Shown one piece after another: positions 47,831-50,391 of a stretch of 50,391 bases of DNA. The stretch lies in the IMG/VR virus record IMGVR_UViG_3300035698_005926, positions 1-50,391 of that record, one strand, 5' to 3'. The notes under the pieces were generated by a model that made no database searches, was not told the origin of the DNA, and worked only from the letters and a program-made list of their open reading frames with translations. Source of the stretch: a virus. Position 1 is the first letter of the stretch. Each line of letters begins with the position of its first letter. The position numbers and the translations under genes are program-made.

Positions 47831-48799
47831 ATGCTTATAGATAAAAACTGCATCATAAATGCAATGCCAGAGGACGTTTATCATAACGATCCTACACCAA
47901 AATCAAGAGAAGGTTTTGCGGAATACACTTCATTCTCATCATCAACATTAAAATCTATTGTTGAGACAACAGAACTTGAAGCGCGTATGACTATAAAGCG
48001 CCTAAATCCTAATGGTGAAGAAAAATCAACAGCAGCCATGTCCATTGGTTCTTTAGCTCATGATGCTATCCTTCTTGGTGGTAGCTCACTGTATGAAATT
48101 GCCCCGTTTGATAATTGGAGAACCAAAGACTCTCAATCTATGAAAGCAGATATTGAGTCTAGGGGGAAAATTGCTCTCAATAATTCAACGTGTTCAATAA
48201 TTGATGATGTGAAAGCCATGAAAAACCGCCTTCATGAACAGTTATCAGAACACAAAGACTTTCACGGCATCATGCAAATAGGCGCAGGTGAACAGTCTGG
48301 GTTCGCGCTTGATGGTGAAGTATGGAACAGGGTGCGTTTTGACTGGCTTGAAACAACGCATGAAAACCTTATTGTTGATTATAAAACAACCGCCTTATCT
48401 TTTGATAATTGGGAAAAGAACTATCTTTGGAAAGAATCTTATATGCAAAACCCGCATTACCGAAGAACTCTAAACATTATCAATGGCGATGGCGCAAAAC
48501 CCGCAAGGTTTATAAATGTTGTGCAACAGATCACTGCACCATATTTAATTCAGATAATTGAAATTGATGAATCATGCCACGAACAGCTTGATGGAAGATA
48601 CATGCTTGCTCGTAAAAAGCTTACAAACTGCTTGAAAACTGGAAAATGGCGCGGTACAGCTCCTTATTTGGCCTCTTCATATCCACCGCCTTGGATAGAA
48701 AATAAGTGGGAGTCAGATGTCATGAACGAAGAGTTCATCGCAGAGCGTGAAAAGAATGAAGTTAAACAGGAATCCGTAGACGTTACGGCTGCTTGTTAG
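47831..48799 (+). CDS. PD-(D/E)XK exonuclease (RecE/exoVIII-like)
   Basis: A 322-residue protein, start MLIDKNCIINAMPED after AAAGGAAGATAAA; the GTG at 47798 overlaps the promoter and is rejected. The nuclease core shows SIGSLAHDAIL (His77), RVRFDWLE (Asp171) and LIVDYKTT (Asp183, Lys185), followed by a QITAPYLIQIIEI strand. This is the fold of phage exonuclease VIII and related enzymes that resect double-strand ends to make 3' single strands. The neighbouring RecA-like ATPase would then promote pairing. Confidence 0.75.
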   Translation: MLIDKNCIINAMPEDVYHNDPTPKSREGFAEYTSFSSSTLKSIVETTELEARMTIKRLNPNGEEKSTAAMSIGSLAHDAILLGGSSLYEIAPFDNWRTKDSQSMKADIESRGKIALNNSTCSIIDDVKAMKNRLHEQLSEHKDFHGIMQIGAGEQSGFALDGEVWNRVRFDWLETTHENLIVDYKTTALSFDNWEKNYLWKESYMQNPHYRRTLNIINGDGAKPARFINVVQQITAPYLIQIIEIDESCHEQLDGRYMLARKKLTNCLKTGKWRGTAPYLASSYPPPWIENKWESDVMNEEFIAEREKNEVKQESVDVTAAC

Positions 48800-49049
48800 G
48801 ATTGGGATTACCCGATAGAATTCCAAGCGAAAGCATGTGTTTTGATCCAAAGTCTATAAAAATTGGACGATGGGGAGTGCAGCAAGTAGGCTGAGTTGCA
48901 ACGGCGATTTGCATCGGGGGAACGCCACCTGAAATCAAGCGTGACTGTTGGAGAGACAACACAATGCGTAACTGCGTAAAATCCCCCGCCCTTGGGGATT
49001 CCAAACAAAAATGGGTTCTTCTTTCAAAGCGAAAATAAAGGAAATTAAA
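48800..49049 (+). ncRNA. gene-free structured region, candidate regulatory RNA
   Basis: About 250 nt with no + strand gene, the longest gene-free gap in this operon. It can form several helices: CGATG (near 48868) with CATCG (near 48914), GCAGC...GCTG with a following TTGC, TGTTG-GAGAGA-CAACA, and a terminal AATCCCC...GGGGATT. The ATPase start at 49050 follows AATAAAGGAAATTAAA. It may be a small RNA, a structured leader of the ATPase gene or a degenerate mobile remnant. No named RNA family is claimed. Confidence 0.4.
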
Positions 49050-50006
49050 ATGCCATATGTCATTAAACAGGCACAGCCAATCACTGACCGTCTTTTACTT
49101 GCGATTATAGGGCCACAAGCATCAGGAAAGACCACAAGCGCACTCAGGATAGCCACTGGCATCGTGCAAGCCACTGGCGGCAAGATATGTTTCATTGACA
49201 CGGAAAAGAAACGCGCACTTAGATATGCAGGATCGTTTAACTTCGATCACCTTGAATTAGACCCTCCATTCTCACCGACACGATACCAAGAGGCTGTGCG
49301 GTTCGCAGAACAGCAAGGGTATGGCGAAGGTGATGTCCTTGTAATTGACAGCGCTACTCATGAACATGATGGGCCGGGCGGCGTTCTTGAGCTTCATGAT
49401 GAGTATATGAAGTCAAAGAAATATAACCCAAAATTCAATATGCTTGGCTGGAATCATGCGAAAAAAGGAAGAAAGAGCTTTATCTACACTACTCTTCAAA
49501 GAACGCCCTGCCATGTCATATTGTGCTTTAGAGCCAAAGAGGATCTCAAAGAAGTCAAAGAGAATGGTAAAACTAAATACGTGAATAATGGATTGGCCGC
49601 AGTAGGGGCAGATGAATATTTTTACGAAATGGACATATCTATTGTTCTGCCTCTTGGAGCGATGGGGAAACCAGATTGGAGCGCAAAACAATCGCGTATC
49701 AATGAATACGGCAATGGCCCTCTGAAAAACCTCCTTTATAACACTGACCAGATCAGTGAGGATACGGGCAGGGGATTGGCTGAGATATCTTCTGTTTCAA
49801 GTAAGGTGGAAACACCAGAGCAAAGATCAAATTTTATCGCTAAATCTGTTTTATCTTGCATACAAAGTAGTTCTGATTCAACTGGCCTTTATTCAGTCAT
49901 GGAGGATAACCAAGATGTCCTTGATGAATTGAAGGATCTCTCACTTGCAGCTTATGGTTACGTTATTGGTGAATACGACAAGAAAAAAACGTCTTTAGGG
50001 GAATAA
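49050..50006 (+). CDS. RecA-like P-loop ATPase, probable Sak4-type recombinase
   Basis: A 318-residue protein; start MPYVIKQAQPITDR chosen because it has AAAGGAAATTAAA ahead, while the ATG at 49011 lies inside the structured gap. Walker A GPQASGKTT at 21-29, Walker B VLVID at 96-100, and a conserved HVILCFRAKEDLKE segment are as in phage AAA/RecA-like ATPases associated with single-strand annealing (Sak4 group). Partner genes are the exonuclease upstream and the coiled-coil protein. It probably drives phage recombination or repair. Confidence 0.7.
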   Translation: MPYVIKQAQPITDRLLLAIIGPQASGKTTSALRIATGIVQATGGKICFIDTEKKRALRYAGSFNFDHLELDPPFSPTRYQEAVRFAEQQGYGEGDVLVIDSATHEHDGPGGVLELHDEYMKSKKYNPKFNMLGWNHAKKGRKSFIYTTLQRTPCHVILCFRAKEDLKEVKENGKTKYVNNGLAAVGADEYFYEMDISIVLPLGAMGKPDWSAKQSRINEYGNGPLKNLLYNTDQISEDTGRGLAEISSVSSKVETPEQRSNFIAKSVLSCIQSSSDSTGLYSVMEDNQDVLDELKDLSLAAYGYVIGEYDKKKTSLGE

Positions 50007-50007
50007 A

Positions 50008-50118
50008 ATGAAATACGATAAAACACCATTTTTTGATGTAACACGAAACTATCAATTTCCAAACTTGGATGAATTGTACGAAGGTTTATTGACCGTAGAA
50101 ACAGAAGGAAACGCGTAA
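50008..50118 (+). CDS. small hypothetical protein (36 aa)
   Basis: The frame MKYDKTPFFDVTRNYQFP ends TVETEGNA. It begins 1 nt after the previous stop, with TAGGGGAATAAA ahead. It ends TAATG, overlapping the next start. Function unknown. Confidence 0.5.
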   Translation: MKYDKTPFFDVTRNYQFPNLDELYEGLLTVETEGNA

Positions 50119-50252
50119 TGTATAAAAAAAGAGCAATGATTGAAGATTCCTTAAAAGCCCACCACAACAGGCTTTTCATAAGCTATATGTTGCAGAATGC
50201 CGTGGTATTTGTGGGTTTCTTGGTGGGTATGGCTTGGTTGGTGGTATCATGA
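50118..50252 (+). CDS. small membrane protein (44 aa)
   Basis: MYKKRAMIEDSLKAHHN followed by a hydrophobic helix (AVVFVGFLVGMAWLVVS). Overlaps both neighbours (TAATG and ATGA). A single-pass membrane peptide of unknown role. Confidence 0.5.
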   Translation: MYKKRAMIEDSLKAHHNRLFISYMLQNAVVFVGFLVGMAWLVVS

Positions 50253-50391
50253 AAACCTTCGACCACATAACAAAACTAAAATACATTCAACGTGCAAAAG
50301 ACCTCCGCGCGCAAGATGAAATCGTGCAAGGGCAATACTGGCGTGATGGTAAAGGGTGTTGTATTGGGTGCTTGTCGCACACAGATGAAAA
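50249..50391 (+). CDS. phage protein with GKGCCIGC motif, 5' part only
   Basis: The frame MKTFDHITKLKYIQRAKDL runs to the window end. It includes QYWRDGKGCCIGCLSH, a pattern I associate with a widespread phage and alphaproteobacterial accessory family of about 200 residues whose function is not known. The Cys-Cys-x-x-Cys could bind metal. It does not join in frame to base 1 of the window. Confidence 0.55.
   Translation, partial: MKTFDHITKLKYIQRAKDLRAQDEIVQGQYWRDGKGCCIGCLSHTDE

Noticed and set aside
48783-49008. Two - strand frames (66-73 codons) in the gap before the RecA-like ATPase
   Set aside because: They oppose the operon, lack ribosome sites and overlap each other in different frames; a structured RNA explains the open frames better. 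Kept as a caveat in the finding.
1-50391. tRNA genes, including an amber-suppressor tRNA
   Set aside because: No cloverleaf with a T-arm GGTTCGAATCC-like core was noticed on either strand; a dedicated tRNA scan would be decisive.
1-50391. Diversity-generating retroelement acting on the tail genes
   Set aside because: No reverse transcriptase gene was found, and no template/variable repeat pair was noticed near the fibre and spike genes.
1-50391. Joining the truncated genes at the two window ends into one gene
   Set aside because: The right-end gene finishes with a two-base overhang and the natural frame at base 1 needs none, so a direct junction would shift frame.

Overview
The window looks like most of the genome of a short-tailed (podovirus-type) double-stranded DNA phage. 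The host is probably an alphaproteobacterium: the phage carries a GapR (DUF2312) domain, a family typical of alphaproteobacteria, and a giant polyvalent protein of the kind common in phages of that group. No host chromosomal genes are visible. Both ends cut through genes, so this is a piece of a circularly permuted or otherwise incomplete assembly.

Layout. (1) 1-816, + strand: tail end of an early operon. (2) 817-39323, - strand: one long late block. Read in transcription order from the right it runs terS, a 23-codon micro-ORF, terL, portal, small genes, scaffold, an N4 gp56-type capsid protein, decoration-like and adaptor proteins, a fibre, a four-gene lysis cassette, appendage proteins and a tailspike, a P22 gp10-like tail-hub protein, ejection-type proteins, a 3924-residue polyvalent protein and finally a receptor-binding esterase fibre. 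Many of these genes are coupled by TAATG or ATGA overlaps. Intrinsic-terminator-like hairpins divide the block after the portal segment, before the scaffold, after the capsid gene and after the next gene. (3) 39324-39742: divergent control region with an 11-bp tandem repeat array (candidate packaging or replication site) and promoters. (4) 39743-42460, + strand: small early genes, a possible Acb2/Tad1-like anti-defence protein, a serine recombinase and an HNH endonuclease. (5) 42527-46193, - strand: replication and DNA-maintenance operon with a small possible regulator, an O-like initiator carrying repeats within its coding sequence, an overlapping P-like gene, small proteins, an adenine methyltransferase and an FtsK-gamma/GapR fusion. 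(6) 46311-50391, + strand: recombination module with a coiled-coil protein, a PD-(D/E)XK exonuclease, a RecA-like ATPase and small genes, plus a gene-free, structured 250-nt gap.

How it fits together. TerS and TerL fill a capsid built from portal, scaffold and gp56-like capsid protein; the gp4-like and gp10-like proteins close the portal. The Pro/Gln/Gly-rich proteins, the Hint-domain protein and the polyvalent protein are probably packaged and ejected with the DNA, protecting or remodelling it on entry through methyltransferase, SNF2 helicase, metallopeptidase and pyrophosphatase-like domains. Lysis uses a SAR endolysin and nested spanins, with a PAS-domain membrane protein where a holin would be expected.

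The most unusual items are the PAS-transmembrane lysis protein, the FtsK-gamma/GapR fusion, a tailspike whose frame is crossed by an amber codon and lacks a normal start codon, a Hint domain attached to a glycine-rich ejection-type protein, two iteron-like arrays, and the structured gap between exonuclease and ATPase. All family assignments were made by reading motifs; no database search was run.
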